From NCBI GenBank assembly GCA_018970445.1, contig JAGWWF010000005.1, positions 1 through 64,000 on the forward strand: a stretch of 64,000 nucleotides of DNA, given 5' to 3'. Positions 16,350-25,502 of this stretch are shown in pieces (position 1 is the stretch's first letter; the number at the start of each line of letters is the position of its first letter). Source of the DNA: Alphaproteobacteria bacterium (GTDB lineage Bacteria > Pseudomonadota > Alphaproteobacteria > Sphingomonadales > Sphingomonadaceae). The translations under genes were made by a program, and so were the position numbers. Under the pieces are notes generated by a model. It was given only the letters and a program-made list of their open reading frames with translations. It was not told the origin of the DNA and made no database searches.

Positions 16350-17495
16350 ATGCAGCGCCCCGATCCCGTTCAGCCCTTCCACGCCATCAGCATCGCGCGG
16401 CTGGCCCGCCAGCTGGAAGCCGATGGCCGCGATGTGATCCACATGGAATTCGGCCAGCCCTCCACCGGCGCGCCGGCCGCCGCCATCGCGCGGGCGCAGG
16501 CCGTGCTGGCCAGCGACCCCGGCAGCTATTGGGAATCCGATGCATTGAAGGCCCGCATCGCGCGGCTCTATCAGGATCGCCACCGGCTCCACATCGATTC
16601 CGAACGCATCATCCTGTCGTGCGGGGCCTCCCCGGCGCTGGTGATGGCGCTCACCTCGGCCTTCCGGCCCGGTGATGTGGTGGCACTGGCCCGGCCCGGC
16701 TATGTCGCCTATCGCAACAATCTGCTGGCGCTGTCGATGGTGCCGCTCGAAATCGCCTGCGGCCCGGAAAGCCGCTATCAGCTCACCGCGGCGCATCTGG
16801 CGGCGCTGGATCGCGCTCCGGCCGGGGTGATCATCGCCAGCCCAGCCAACCCCACCGGCACGGTGATCGCCCGCGACGAACTGGCCGCCATCGCCGCCGT
16901 GTGCGCGGCAAGGCGCATCCGCATCGTGTCGGACGAGATCTACCACGGCCTGTCCTTCGTTGGCCCGGTGGCCAGCGCGCTGGAATTCGCGCCCGATGCG
17001 CTGGTGGTGAACAGTTTTTCCAAATATTTTTCCATGGTCGGTTGGCGGCTGGGCTGGCTGGTGGCGCCCGATGATCTGCTGGGCGCGGCGCGCGCGCGCA
17101 TGGGCAATCTGTTCCTCACCGCGCCCAGCCTGTCGCAACATGCCGGGCTGGTGGCGATGGACTGCACCGACGCGCTGGAGGGCCATGTCGCCCGCTATGC
17201 CGTCAACCGGCAATTGATGCTGGATGCGCTGCCGGCCCTGGGCCTGACGCAGATCGCCCCGCCCGATGGCGCCTTCTACATCTGGGCCGATGTTCGCCAT
17301 CTCACCGATGACGTGATGGACTTTGCCCGGCAACTGCTGATCGATACCGGCGTGGCGACCGCGCCGGGCATCGATTTCGATCCGGTGGAGGGCCGGCATT
17401 TCCTGCGCTTCAGCTTTGCGGTCGATACACCGCTGATCAGGGATGCGATCGCGCGGATGACGCCGTGGTTTCAGGCCCGGCGCAGACTCTCTTGA
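16350..17495 (+). CDS. PLP-dependent class I/II aminotransferase
   Basis: A 381-aa fold-type I aminotransferase. The PLP-binding lysine is K225 in NSFSKYFSMVGWRLGW, with the cofactor-contact motifs NPTG (167-170) and SDEIYH (194-199). It resembles aspartate/aromatic aminotransferases of the AspC-like group; the amino donor cannot be assigned. It is transcribed divergently from modA with a short gap and ends in a strong hairpin. Confidence 0.85.
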   Translation: MQRPDPVQPFHAISIARLARQLEADGRDVIHMEFGQPSTGAPAAAIARAQAVLASDPGSYWESDALKARIARLYQDRHRLHIDSERIILSCGASPALVMALTSAFRPGDVVALARPGYVAYRNNLLALSMVPLEIACGPESRYQLTAAHLAALDRAPAGVIIASPANPTGTVIARDELAAIAAVCAARRIRIVSDEIYHGLSFVGPVASALEFAPDALVVNSFSKYFSMVGWRLGWLVAPDDLLGAARARMGNLFLTAPSLSQHAGLVAMDCTDALEGHVARYAVNRQLMLDALPALGLTQIAPPDGAFYIWADVRHLTDDVMDFARQLLIDTGVATAPGIDFDPVEGRHFLRFSFAVDTPLIRDAIARMTPWFQARRRLS

Positions 17496-17518
17496 TCCTC
17501 CCCCTCTGGGGGAGGATC
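17494..17518. terminator. Hairpin between convergent genes
   Basis: GATCCTCCCCC and GGGGGAGGATC form a perfect 11-bp stem with a TCT loop, beginning within the aminotransferase stop codon. There is no real T-run on either side, so it may act as a weak or RNA-protecting structure rather than an intrinsic terminator. Confidence 0.55.
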
Positions 17519-17526
17519 AATCCTGT

Positions 17527-18744
17527 CTATTGCGCCGCCACCATGCGCCGACCGGCATCGGCGCGCAGGAACAGCAAAGCCGTCACGCCAACAAACAGCA
17601 AAGACACCACAAAGGGGGCACCCGGTGCGTGCAGCGCCGCGCCATCGGCGGAAAAGCGCGCGAACACCGTGGTCATCAACGGCGGGCCGACGATGGCCGA
17701 CAGGCTCTGGATCGAAGCGACCGCGCCCTGCAGTTCCCCCTGTTCCGATGGCGGCATTTCGGCCGACATCAGCCCCTGCAGGCAGGGGAACACCAGGCCC
17801 TGGACGGCCGAAACCGCAATGCCCAGATAGACCATCCAGCCGGCCTCGGCCATGGCATAGGTGGAATAGCCGGCCACCGCCGAAAGGATGCCCGCCGCGA
17901 TGATGCGGCGCTGGCCAAAGCGCGGGATCAGCTTGCGGCCCAGAAAACCCTGCACGAACGCGCCGGTCACACCCACGGCGGCCAGGCTCCAGCCCACCTG
18001 TTCGGCCGTCCAGCCATAACGCAATTGGCCGTGATAGGACCAGATAGTGTAGAGCGACTGGTACGACAGCGTCCACACGAACACCGTGGCGGCCAGCATC
18101 AGCACCACCGGATGCGCGGATTTCAGCCGCAACAGCGCCCCCACCGGATTGGCCCGCCGCCATTCGAAGGCACGGCGCTTTTCCGGTGGCAGCGATTCGG
18201 GCAGCACGATCAGGCCATAGAGGAAATTGGCCGCCGCCAGCCCGGACGACACCAGGAACGGCACCGCCTCGCCATAGCGGGCGACAAGGCCGCCCAGCGC
18301 CGGCCCGATGATGAAGCCAAAGCCAAAGGCCATGCCGATCACGCCAAAATTGGCCCCGCGCTTTTCCGGCGGGGTGACATCGGCGATATAGGCATAGGCG
18401 GTGGGAAAGGTGGCCCCGGTGATGCCGGCCACGGCGCGAGCCGCCACCAGCCACCACAAGGTGGGCGCAAAGGCCATCACCGCATAATCGGCAGCAAAGG
18501 CCGCCATGCTGGCCAGCAGCACCGGGCGGCGGCCAAAGCGATCGGAAAGCCCGCCGATCACCGGCCCCATCACGAACTGGATGCCGGCATACATGAAGGC
18601 GATCCAGCCCGACACTTCGGCGGCATGCGCCAGCGGCTGGCCCGAAAGCCGCACGATCAGCTGCGGAAACACCGGGATGACGATGCCAAAGCCGATGGCA
18701 TCGATCAGCACGGTGACAAAGATGAAGGTGAGCGCGCGGTTCAC
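17527..18744 (-). CDS. TetA-like MFS drug exporter
   Basis: A 405-aa, 12-TM exporter of the TCR/Tet branch (DHA1). Visible hallmarks are [15 protein letters not shown] in TM1, the motif A loop [17 protein letters not shown] between TM2 and TM3, and [14 protein letters not shown] after TM4. Proteins of this type pump tetracycline or other drugs in exchange for protons. No tetR-like regulator is adjacent, so a resistance role in this strain is only possible, not shown. Confidence 0.82.
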   Translation of the reverse strand: MNRALTFIFVTVLIDAIGFGIVIPVFPQLIVRLSGQPLAHAAEVSGWIAFMYAGIQFVMGPVIGGLSDRFGRRPVLLASMAAFAADYAVMAFAPTLWWLVAARAVAGITGATFPTAYAYIADVTPPEKRGANFGVIGMAFGFGFIIGPALGGLVARYGEAVPFLVSSGLAAANFLYGLIVLPESLPPEKRRAFEWRRANPVGALLRLKSAHPVVLMLAATVFVWTLSYQSLYTIWSYHGQLRYGWTAEQVGWSLAAVGVTGAFVQGFLGRKLIPRFGQRRIIAAGILSAVAGYSTYAMAEAGWMVYLGIAVSAVQGLVFPCLQGLMSAEMPPSEQGELQGAVASIQSLSAIVGPPLMTTVFARFSADGAALHAPGAPFVVSLLFVGVTALLFLRADAGRRMVAAQ

Positions 18745-18879
18745 GCGGCGGCCACCGTGTGGACCCGGATCATGGGATGGGCGTTACCCGGTTTTTGCAG
18801 GTTCGCCCATAAGGGAAGCACCAAGGCTTGCATGGGTGCGGCAAAATGTGTTTTGTGCAGGCGCGAAGGAACGCCCGAC

Positions 18880-19269
18880 ATGTCCGTGCTCAAGATGATC
18901 TTCACCTGGTGGAATGGCCCCGGTCTCACCACCCGCCTGTTCACCGCCCGCCACGGCATCGAGGTGGGCCGCGATGATCAGGGCAATATCTATTACCGGT
19001 CGGGCGAAGGTGCCAGCCAGCGCCGCTGGGTGATCTACAACGGCGAACCCGAAGCCAGCCGCATCCCGCCGGAATGGCATTTGTGGATGCACCGCACCGT
19101 GGATGTGCCGCCATCGCAGCAGCCGCTGACGGTGCGGGCCTGGGAACGGCCGTGGACGCCCACCGCCACCGGCACCGCGCTGGCGCACAGCCCGCGCGGC
19201 GCGCTGGTGGCCGGCGGCACGCGCGCGGCGGCCACCGGCGATTATCGCGCCTGGTCGCCCGACGCCTGA
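18880..19269 (+). CDS. NDUFA12-type complex I accessory subunit
   Basis: A 129-aa homologue of mitochondrial NDUFA12 (B17.2), a supernumerary subunit shared by alphaproteobacterial and mitochondrial NADH:ubiquinone oxidoreductase. The family core RRWVIYNGEPEASRIPPEWH and WMHRTVDVPP is clear. It heads the rightward NDUFA12-mlaD-DUF2155 cluster, a familiar gene order in alphaproteobacteria. Confidence 0.9.
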   Translation: MSVLKMIFTWWNGPGLTTRLFTARHGIEVGRDDQGNIYYRSGEGASQRRWVIYNGEPEASRIPPEWHLWMHRTVDVPPSQQPLTVRAWERPWTPTATGTALAHSPRGALVAGGTRAAATGDYRAWSPDA

Positions 19270-19281
19270 TCGGGCCCGCCC

Positions 19282-19755
19282 ATGGCCAGCACGCTCAAAG
19301 ACCATCTTCTGGAAGCCCTGATCGGGCTGCTGGTCGTGATCATGGCGGCGGGCTTTGTCGGCTATGCCTGGGCGCGCACCGGGGCGGGCGAAGGCGCCGA
19401 CGGCACCATGCTGGTGGCGCGCTTTCCCAACATCGGCGGCGTCGCGCTGGGCACCGATGTGAAGGTGGCCGGCGTGAAGGTGGGCAAGGTGGTGGCGCTG
19501 GAGCTTGATCCCGCCTCCTATCAGGCCGTGCTGCGCCTGTCGGTGGATCGCGGGCTGAAACTGCCGATCGATTCGTCGGCGGCGATCACGGCGGAAGGGC
19601 TGCTGGGCGGCAATTATGTCGCCCTCACCCCCGGCGGCGACACGGCGATGCTGAAGGCCGGTGACGAGATTGTCGAAACATCGGGCGCGCCCGATCTGAT
19701 GGGCCTGATCGGCAGCGTGGTGAACCGGTCTGGCAGTGATGCCCCGGCCAAATAG
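19282..19755 (+). CDS. mlaD: MlaD-like MCE-domain lipid-transport protein
   Basis: A 157-aa protein with one N-terminal membrane anchor (LIGLLVVIMAAGFVGYAWA) and a single MCE domain (VARFPNIGGVALGTDVKVAG to YVALTPGGD). MlaD hexamers form the periplasmic channel of the Mla phospholipid transporter that keeps the outer membrane asymmetric. The rest of the mla operon is not in the window. Twelve bases separate it from the NDUFA12-like gene. Confidence 0.88.
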   Translation: MASTLKDHLLEALIGLLVVIMAAGFVGYAWARTGAGEGADGTMLVARFPNIGGVALGTDVKVAGVKVGKVVALELDPASYQAVLRLSVDRGLKLPIDSSAAITAEGLLGGNYVALTPGGDTAMLKAGDEIVETSGAPDLMGLIGSVVNRSGSDAPAK

Positions 19756-20269
19756 CGCCTGGGCGCTGGCGCTGCTGCTGTGTGGCCCGGCGGCGGCACA
19801 GGATGCCGCCGCGCCGCCACCGCCGCCGCCAAAAGCCGCCACCACCGCGCCGAAAATCGCCACCGTCACCCCGGTGGCGGACCGTATGGTGCAGATTGGT
19901 GCCCTGTCCAAACGCACCGGGCAAAGCCGCAGCTTCAGCCTGAAACCCGGCCAGAGCGTGGAATTTGCCGGCATCCGCATCACGGCGCGCACCTGCGAGA
20001 CGACACCGCCGTGGGAACGGCCGGCGCTGACCGGCGCCTTCCTGCAAGTGGATGAAAAACTGGGCAATGCGCCGCTGCGCCGGGTGTTTTCCGGCTGGCT
20101 GTTCGCGCAGAGCCCCAGCCTGAACGTGATGGCGCACCCGCGCTATGATGTCTGGGTCAAGACCTGCACGATGCGCTTTCCCGATGGCCCCGCATTGGGG
20201 CCAAGCCCTTCATCATCCACAAAGAAATCGCCCGAACCTGCCAGTGCCGCCACCAGCCTGGCGCGATAG
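19739..20269 (+). CDS. DUF2155 periplasmic protein with extended tail
   Basis: The 176-aa product has a signal peptide ending near AAAQD, a proline-rich linker, then the DUF2155 core: [20 protein letters not shown], a [10 protein letters not shown] segment and [11 protein letters not shown]. Family members normally stop soon after the last cysteine, but here about 33 more residues follow, running 127 nt into the oppositely oriented aat gene. The start overlaps mlaD. Function is unknown. Confidence 0.75.
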   Translation: MPRPNSAWALALLLCGPAAAQDAAAPPPPPPKAATTAPKIATVTPVADRMVQIGALSKRTGQSRSFSLKPGQSVEFAGIRITARTCETTPPWERPALTGAFLQVDEKLGNAPLRRVFSGWLFAQSPSLNVMAHPRYDVWVKTCTMRFPDGPALGPSPSSSTKKSPEPASAATSLAR

Positions 20270-20829
20270 TCGCGCGCCGGGATCTCCACCGCGCCAAAGC
20301 CGGCCAGATGATCGGTGAGGAACTGGGTGTCGAGCAGGGTGAAGCCGCCCAGCCGCAGCCGCACCACAAGGGCGGCCAGGCAGCATTTGCTGGCATCGCG
20401 CACCCGGGTGAACATCGATTCGCCAAAGAAGGCCGCCCCCAGCCGCACGCCATACAGGCCGCCGGCCAGCTCGCCTGCGGCCGTCCACGCCTCCACGCTG
20501 TGCGCCTGCCCGCGTTGGTGCAGCGCCAGATAGGCTTCGGAAATCAGCGGGTTGATCCAGGTTTCGCTGCGCCCCGGCACGGCTTGCGCACAGGCGGCCA
20601 GCACCGTTTCAAAGGCGGCATCGACGGTGAAGCGGAACCGCTGCTGCCGCAGCGTCTTGGCCAGGCTGCGCGGCAGGTGGAAACCATCCAGCGGCAGCAC
20701 TCCGCGCCGCTTGGGCTCCACCCAGAAGACTTCGCTGCTGTCGGCGCGTTCGGCCATCGGGAAGATGCCGCTGGCATAGGCCCTCAGCAGCATCTCCGGA
20801 TCAAGCCGTTGGACCAGCGGTCGGCTCAT
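20143..20829 (-). CDS. aat: Leucyl/phenylalanyl-tRNA--protein transferase
   Basis: A 228-aa Aat enzyme, which adds Leu or Phe to proteins with N-terminal Arg/Lys and marks them for ClpAP degradation (N-degron pathway). Signatures are [26 protein letters not shown], the central [19 protein letters not shown] and [24 protein letters not shown]. The C-terminus LTQTS matches the family end, so this gene's 3' end is the reliable one in the overlap with DUF2155. Confidence 0.93.
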   Translation of the reverse strand: MSRPLVQRLDPEMLLRAYASGIFPMAERADSSEVFWVEPKRRGVLPLDGFHLPRSLAKTLRQQRFRFTVDAAFETVLAACAQAVPGRSETWINPLISEAYLALHQRGQAHSVEAWTAAGELAGGLYGVRLGAAFFGESMFTRVRDASKCCLAALVVRLRLGGFTLLDTQFLTDHLAGFGAVEIPARDYRARLVAALAGSGDFFVDDEGLGPNAGPSGKRIVQVLTQTS

Positions 20830-20877
20830 GCGCGTCTCATGCCCGGCCCGCCGGCCTGATGCCAGCGGGCATTTGCC

Positions 20878-22233
20878 TCACGCTGCTGCTTGCGCCTTGG
20901 CCGCCAGCCAGCGTTCCAGCCACTTGATCGAATAATCGCCGGCCTGGAATTCCGGATCCTCGATCAGCGCCTGGTGCAGCGGGATGGTGGTCTTTGGCCC
21001 GTGGATCACGAATTCTTCCAGTGCCCGGCGCAGCCGCATCAGGCATTCCTCGCGGTTCGCGCCATAGACGATCAGCTTGGCGATCAACGAATCATAATAA
21101 GGCGGGATGCGATAGCCATCATAGAGCGCGGAATCGACCCGCACATGCAGGCCGCCAGGCTGGTGGAAATCCGTCACCCGGCCGGGCGATGGCGCAAAGG
21201 TCGCCGGGTCTTCGGCATTGATCCGGCATTCGATGGCATGGCCTTCGAAGTGGATCTGATCCTGGCTGACCGACAGCGGCAGGCCGGCGGCCACGCGGAT
21301 CTGTTCGCGCACCAGATCCAGCCCGGTGATGGCTTCGGACACCGGATGCTCCACCTGCAGGCGGGTGTTCATCTCGATGAAGAAGAATTCGCCATTTTCC
21401 CACAGGAATTCAATGGTGCCCGCCCCGCGATACTTCAGCTTGGCAATGGCGGCACGCACCACTTCGCCCATGCGGGCGCGCTCGGCGGCGCTCAAGGCCG
21501 GCGACGGTGCCTCTTCCAGCACCTTCTGGTGGCGGCGTTGCAGCGAACAATCGCGTTCGCCCATGTGCACCGCGCCGCCCTGGCCATCGCCAAAGATCTG
21601 GAATTCGATGTGGCGCGGTTCCGACAGATATTTTTCGATATAGACCGTGTCGTCGCCAAAGGCGGCCTTGGCCTCCGATTTGGCCTGGCTCACCAGCGCC
21701 GGCAGACTGGCGGCATCGGGGATCACCTTCATGCCGCGGCCGCCGCCGCCCGATGCGGCCTTCACCAGCACCGGATAACCGATGATTTCGGCAACGGCGA
21801 TGGCTTCTTCCATGCTGTTGATCGGGCCATCGCTGCCCGGCACCAGCGGCAGGCCCAGGGCGGCGGCGGTGCGCTTTGCCTCCACCTTGTCGCCCATCTT
21901 GCGGATATGTTCAGGATCGGGCCCGATCCAGGTGATGCGATGTTCCTGCACGATCTCGGCAAAGCGGGCATTTTCGCTCAGGAAACCATAGCCGGGGTGG
22001 ATGGCATCGGCCTGGGCGATTTCGGCCGCCGAAATGATCGCCGGGATGTTGAGATAGGATTCGGTCGCCGATGGCGGCCCGATGCAGATCGCCTCATCGG
22101 CCAGCCGCACATGCATGGCATCGGCATCGGCGGTGCTGTGCACGGCCACGGTGCGGATGCCCATCTCACGGCAGGCGCGGTGCACACGCAGTGCGATTTC
22201 GCCCCGGTTGGCGATCAGGACCTTCTTGAACAT
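20878..22233 (-). CDS. accC: Biotin carboxylase subunit of acetyl-CoA carboxylase
   Basis: A 451-aa ATP-grasp enzyme that carboxylates the biotin of AccB using bicarbonate and ATP, the first step of fatty-acid synthesis. It starts with KKVLIANRGEIALRVHRAC and has the glycine-rich ATP loop KAASGGGGRGMKV, the EKYLSEPRHIEFQI strand and the catalytic EMNTRLQVEHPVSE motif. It follows accB with an 8-nt gap in a leftward operon. Confidence 0.96.
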   Translation of the reverse strand: MFKKVLIANRGEIALRVHRACREMGIRTVAVHSTADADAMHVRLADEAICIGPPSATESYLNIPAIISAAEIAQADAIHPGYGFLSENARFAEIVQEHRITWIGPDPEHIRKMGDKVEAKRTAAALGLPLVPGSDGPINSMEEAIAVAEIIGYPVLVKAASGGGGRGMKVIPDAASLPALVSQAKSEAKAAFGDDTVYIEKYLSEPRHIEFQIFGDGQGGAVHMGERDCSLQRRHQKVLEEAPSPALSAAERARMGEVVRAAIAKLKYRGAGTIEFLWENGEFFFIEMNTRLQVEHPVSEAITGLDLVREQIRVAAGLPLSVSQDQIHFEGHAIECRINAEDPATFAPSPGRVTDFHQPGGLHVRVDSALYDGYRIPPYYDSLIAKLIVYGANREECLMRLRRALEEFVIHGPKTTIPLHQALIEDPEFQAGDYSIKWLERWLAAKAQAAA

Positions 22234-22241
22234 TGCCGCGG

Positions 22242-22736
22242 TTACTCGACAATCACCAGCGGCTGGTCATATTCCACCGGCTGTTCGCTGCTCACCAGAA
22301 TCGCCTTCACCACGCCGGCGCGCGGCGCGGTGATCGGGTTCATCACCTTCATCGCCTCGATGATCAGCAGCGTGTCGCCGGCCTTCACGCTGGCCCCTTC
22401 GGCCACGAACGGCGGCGCGCCGGGTTCCGGCGTCAGATAGGCGGTGCCGACGATCGGCGATTTCACCACACCGGGATGGTTGCGCACATCGCCATCGCCA
22501 GCCGGTGCGGCGGCTGTGGCAGCGGCGGCGGGCGGCGGGGCCGGCCAGCCGCCGGGCGGCGGTGCCGGCGCATAGGCCGGGGTGGCCGCCATGGTGACGG
22601 GGGCGGCGGTGCGCGCCACCCGGATCACCCGGTCGCCATCCTTCACCTCGATTTCGGTGAGATTGCTGTGATCCAGCAGTTCGGCCAGTTCCCGCACCAG
22701 CTTGGTATCAACCGCGATTCCCTTGGAGTCTGCCAT
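22242..22736 (-). CDS. accB: Biotin carboxyl carrier protein
   Basis: A 164-aa carrier. An N-terminal helix-rich region (to about 42) is joined by an Ala/Pro linker (about 43-80) to a biotinyl domain. The biotinylation site is K130 in IIEAMKVMNPI. It shuttles carboxybiotin between AccC and the carboxyltransferase (not in the window). The operon order accB-accC is conserved in bacteria. Confidence 0.96.
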   Translation of the reverse strand: MADSKGIAVDTKLVRELAELLDHSNLTEIEVKDGDRVIRVARTAAPVTMAATPAYAPAPPPGGWPAPPPAAAATAAAPAGDGDVRNHPGVVKSPIVGTAYLTPEPGAPPFVAEGASVKAGDTLLIIEAMKVMNPITAPRAGVVKAILVSSEQPVEYDQPLVIVE

Positions 22737-22896
22737 GACGATCCTGTGCCTTGCCCCTCGAAAGACTGGCTCAATGCCGCAAACTAGCCGCCGCGTCCAG
22801 CATTAGGGCACCGCCTGTTGCCCATGCGGTGGCTTGCCCCACCGCTGCGATTGCGCGATGCTGGCACGGCCAAGCCTGTTTCGGATCGCTCCATCC

Positions 22897-23571
22897 ATGA
22901 AGATCATCATCGGCAACCGCACCTATTCCAGCTGGTCGCTGCGCGGCTGGCTGGCCGCCAAGCAGAGCCTGCTGCCGTTCGAAACCGAATTGCGCGTGAT
23001 GGACAGCCCCGAATGGATCAGCGGCGCGGCCAAGGCCGACATGCCATCGGGCAAGGTGCCGGTGCTGTGGGATCATAGCGAACCGGTGTGGGATTCGATG
23101 GCGATCCTGCTGCATCTGGCCGACAAGGCCGGGCACGACCGCTTCTGGCCGCGCGCGGCGCCGGCGCGCATGCTGGCCTATGCGGCCTGCGCCGAAATGC
23201 ATTCCGGCTTTGCGCCCTTGCGGGCCGGATGCCCGATGAACCTGCAACATGAATTCCCCGATTTTCGCCCCAGTGCCGAGATCATGGCAGATGTGCACCG
23301 CATCGAACATCTGTGGGAACAGGCGCTTGGCCGCTTTGGCGCCGAAACGGGGGAGCCCTGGCTGTTCGGCCGCTTCGGCGCGGCCGACATCATGTTCGCC
23401 CCCGTCTGCACCCGCATCGACAGCTATCATCTGCCGGTGGGGCCCACGGCCCGCGCCTATGTGGATCGGGTGCTGGCCCACCCGTTCATGCGCGAATGGA
23501 CGGCCGCAGCGCTGGCGGAGACCTTTGAATTCACACGCTATGGCGTGCCGGGCGCGGTGAGGCGAGCGTGA
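22897..23571 (+). CDS. Glutathione S-transferase family protein
   Basis: A 224-aa GST-like protein. It has a thioredoxin-fold N-terminus (IIIGNRTYSSWSLRGWLAAK, about residues 3-22) with SGKVPVLWD near residue 52 for the cis-proline, and an all-helical C-terminal domain with FGRFGAADIMFAPVCTR. The segment TYSSWSLR is typical of a bacterial branch of uncharacterised GSTs. Its stop overlaps the next start by GTGA. Conjugation or isomerase substrates are unknown. Confidence 0.82.
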   Translation: MKIIIGNRTYSSWSLRGWLAAKQSLLPFETELRVMDSPEWISGAAKADMPSGKVPVLWDHSEPVWDSMAILLHLADKAGHDRFWPRAAPARMLAYAACAEMHSGFAPLRAGCPMNLQHEFPDFRPSAEIMADVHRIEHLWEQALGRFGAETGEPWLFGRFGAADIMFAPVCTRIDSYHLPVGPTARAYVDRVLAHPFMREWTAAALAETFEFTRYGVPGAVRRA

Positions 23572-24305
23572 GCATGCCGCCATCCGGGCGCCGCCCGCAG
23601 GGCCCGCGCATCGCCCGCGCCACGCTGGCCGCCGCCTTGCTGGTGCTGCTGGCCGGGCCGCTGCTGAATTTCGGCCTGATCGGCTGGCCGGTGGCGCTGG
23701 GGCTGTTTGCCGGCGCGGCGCTTCTGGCCGGCATTGGCGCATTGCTGTGCCTGTGGCGGCTGCTGCGCCGGCGCGGCGGCGTCGTCACCGTGATTGCGGC
23801 GGCGGCCGGCATTGCCGCGGCCACCATTCCCATCGCCATCGTGCTGATGGCGGCCGACAAGCCGGCGATCAACGACATCACAACCGATACCGCCAATCCG
23901 CCGCAATTCGTCGCCCTCACGCCCGAAGTGCGCGGCGCCGATGCCAATCCGCCCGCATACAACCCGGCCTTTGCGCCCGAACAGTCGCGCGCCTATCCGC
24001 AGATCCGCCCGCTTGATCTGCCGCTGCCGCGTGACCGGGCGTTCCGGCTGGCGCTGGCCGCCTGCGCCGGCTGGGAAATTGTGGCCAAGGATGCCGAACA
24101 GGGCCGCATCGAGGCGGTGGCGCGCGTGCCCTGGTGGGGGTTTCGTGATGATGTCGTCATCCGGCTCACGGCCATTCCCGGCGGCACCCGCGTTGATATC
24201 CGCTCCAAATCCCGCGTGGGGACAAGCGATCTGGGGGTGAATGCGCGGCGGATCAGCGCCTGGCTTGACCGGCTGGCCGCATCCGTGCGCAAGGCCGGGG
24301 CATGA
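23568..24305 (+). CDS. DUF1499 membrane protein
   Basis: The 245-aa protein has three N-terminal hydrophobic spans (about 17-38, 44-64 and 73-95) followed by a soluble DUF1499 domain with AGWEIVAKDAEQGRIEAVA, WWGFRDDVVIRLT and RSKSRVGTSDLGVNARRI. The function of the domain is not established. The GTG start at 23568 overlaps the GST stop; ATG at 23574 is an alternative. Its stop overlaps dapE by ATGA. Confidence 0.75.
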   Translation: MSMPPSGRRPQGPRIARATLAAALLVLLAGPLLNFGLIGWPVALGLFAGAALLAGIGALLCLWRLLRRRGGVVTVIAAAAGIAAATIPIAIVLMAADKPAINDITTDTANPPQFVALTPEVRGADANPPAYNPAFAPEQSRAYPQIRPLDLPLPRDRAFRLALAACAGWEIVAKDAEQGRIEAVARVPWWGFRDDVVIRLTAIPGGTRVDIRSKSRVGTSDLGVNARRISAWLDRLAASVRKAGA

Positions 24306-25453
24306 CGCCCGATCCTGCTGACCCAATCGCCCTCACCCAGGCCCTGATCCGCTGCCCCAGCGTGACCCCGGCTGATGAAGGCGCGCTGGATGTGCTGCAC
24401 ACCGCGCTGTCGGGCCTGGGCTTCACCTGCACCCGCCTGCCCTTCGGCCACCCGCCCGATGGCCCGGTGGACAATCTGTTCGCCACCATCGCCGGCGGGC
24501 CGGGGCCGCATTTCGCCTTTGCCGGCCACAGCGATGTGGTGCCGGCCGGCGATCTGGCCGGCTGGAGCGAGGACCCGTTTACCGGCACGATCTGCGACGG
24601 CTTCATCGTCGGCCGCGGCGCGGCCGACATGAAGGGCGCGCTGGCCGCCATGGTCGCCGCCACCGCCCGCCACCTGGCCGGCGGGCCGCTGAACGGCCGC
24701 ATCAGCTTCATCATCACCGGCGACGAGGAAGGCCCCGCCACCTTCGGCACCACGATGATGCTGGACTGGATGGAGACGCAGGGCCTCGTCCCCGATCTGT
24801 GCCTGGTGGGCGAACCCACGTCGCAACACGCGCTGGGCGACATGATGAAGATCGGCCGGCGCGGCAGCCTGAATGCCTGGATCACGGTGAACGGCGCGCA
24901 GGGGCACGTCGCCTACCCCACCCGCGCCGACAATCCGATCACCCGGCTGATCGCCATCCTGGCCGATCTGAAGGCGCGGGCGCTGGATGATGGCAACGAC
25001 TGGTTTCAGCCATCGAACCTGGAAATCACCGATGTGGCGGTGGGCAACCCGGCCAGCAATCTGATCCCGGCGCAGGCGCGGGCGCGGGTCAACATCCGCT
25101 TCAACAACGAACACACGGGCGCGGCCCTGGCCGACTGGATCAGGGCCACGGTGGCCGCCCATGCGCCATCGGCCCAGGTTGAGGTGAAGATTTCCGGCGA
25201 GGCCTTCCTCACCGAACCCGGCGCGCTGTCCAGGCTGGTGGCCGCTGCCGTGCAGAGCGTCACCGGCCGCACGCCGGAACTTTCGACCACCGGCGGCACC
25301 AGCGACGCCCGCTTCATCCGCCGCCTGTGCCCGGTGGTGGAATTCGGCCTGCCGGGCCAATCGATGCACAAGGTGGACGAACAGGCCGCCGTGGCCGACA
25401 TTGCCGGGCTGGCGGACATTTATGCTGGGCTGCTGGCGCGGGCCCTCGCATAG
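24302..25453 (+). CDS. dapE: Succinyl-diaminopimelate desuccinylase
   Basis: A 383-aa M20 metallohydrolase that removes succinate in the lysine/meso-diaminopimelate pathway. Metal-binding motifs are visible in order: FAGHSDVVPAGD, GRGAADMKGALAAM, ITGDEEGPATFGT with the catalytic Glu pair, and the C-terminal GLPGQSMHKVDE histidine. The STTGGTSDARF segment is DapE-typical. It is the third gene of a coupled GST-DUF1499-dapE unit. Confidence 0.93.
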   Translation: MTPDPADPIALTQALIRCPSVTPADEGALDVLHTALSGLGFTCTRLPFGHPPDGPVDNLFATIAGGPGPHFAFAGHSDVVPAGDLAGWSEDPFTGTICDGFIVGRGAADMKGALAAMVAATARHLAGGPLNGRISFIITGDEEGPATFGTTMMLDWMETQGLVPDLCLVGEPTSQHALGDMMKIGRRGSLNAWITVNGAQGHVAYPTRADNPITRLIAILADLKARALDDGNDWFQPSNLEITDVAVGNPASNLIPAQARARVNIRFNNEHTGAALADWIRATVAAHAPSAQVEVKISGEAFLTEPGALSRLVAAAVQSVTGRTPELSTTGGTSDARFIRRLCPVVEFGLPGQSMHKVDEQAAVADIAGLADIYAGLLARALA

Positions 25454-25502
25454 CCTGCCACCCCGTCGTCACCGCATTCTTGGGCCGAACTTGAAGCCAG
25501 AT

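Noticed and set aside
17527..18744. Calling the MFS gene a tetracycline-resistance gene
   Set aside because: Family likeness only; no tetR partner and no way to judge drug specificity.
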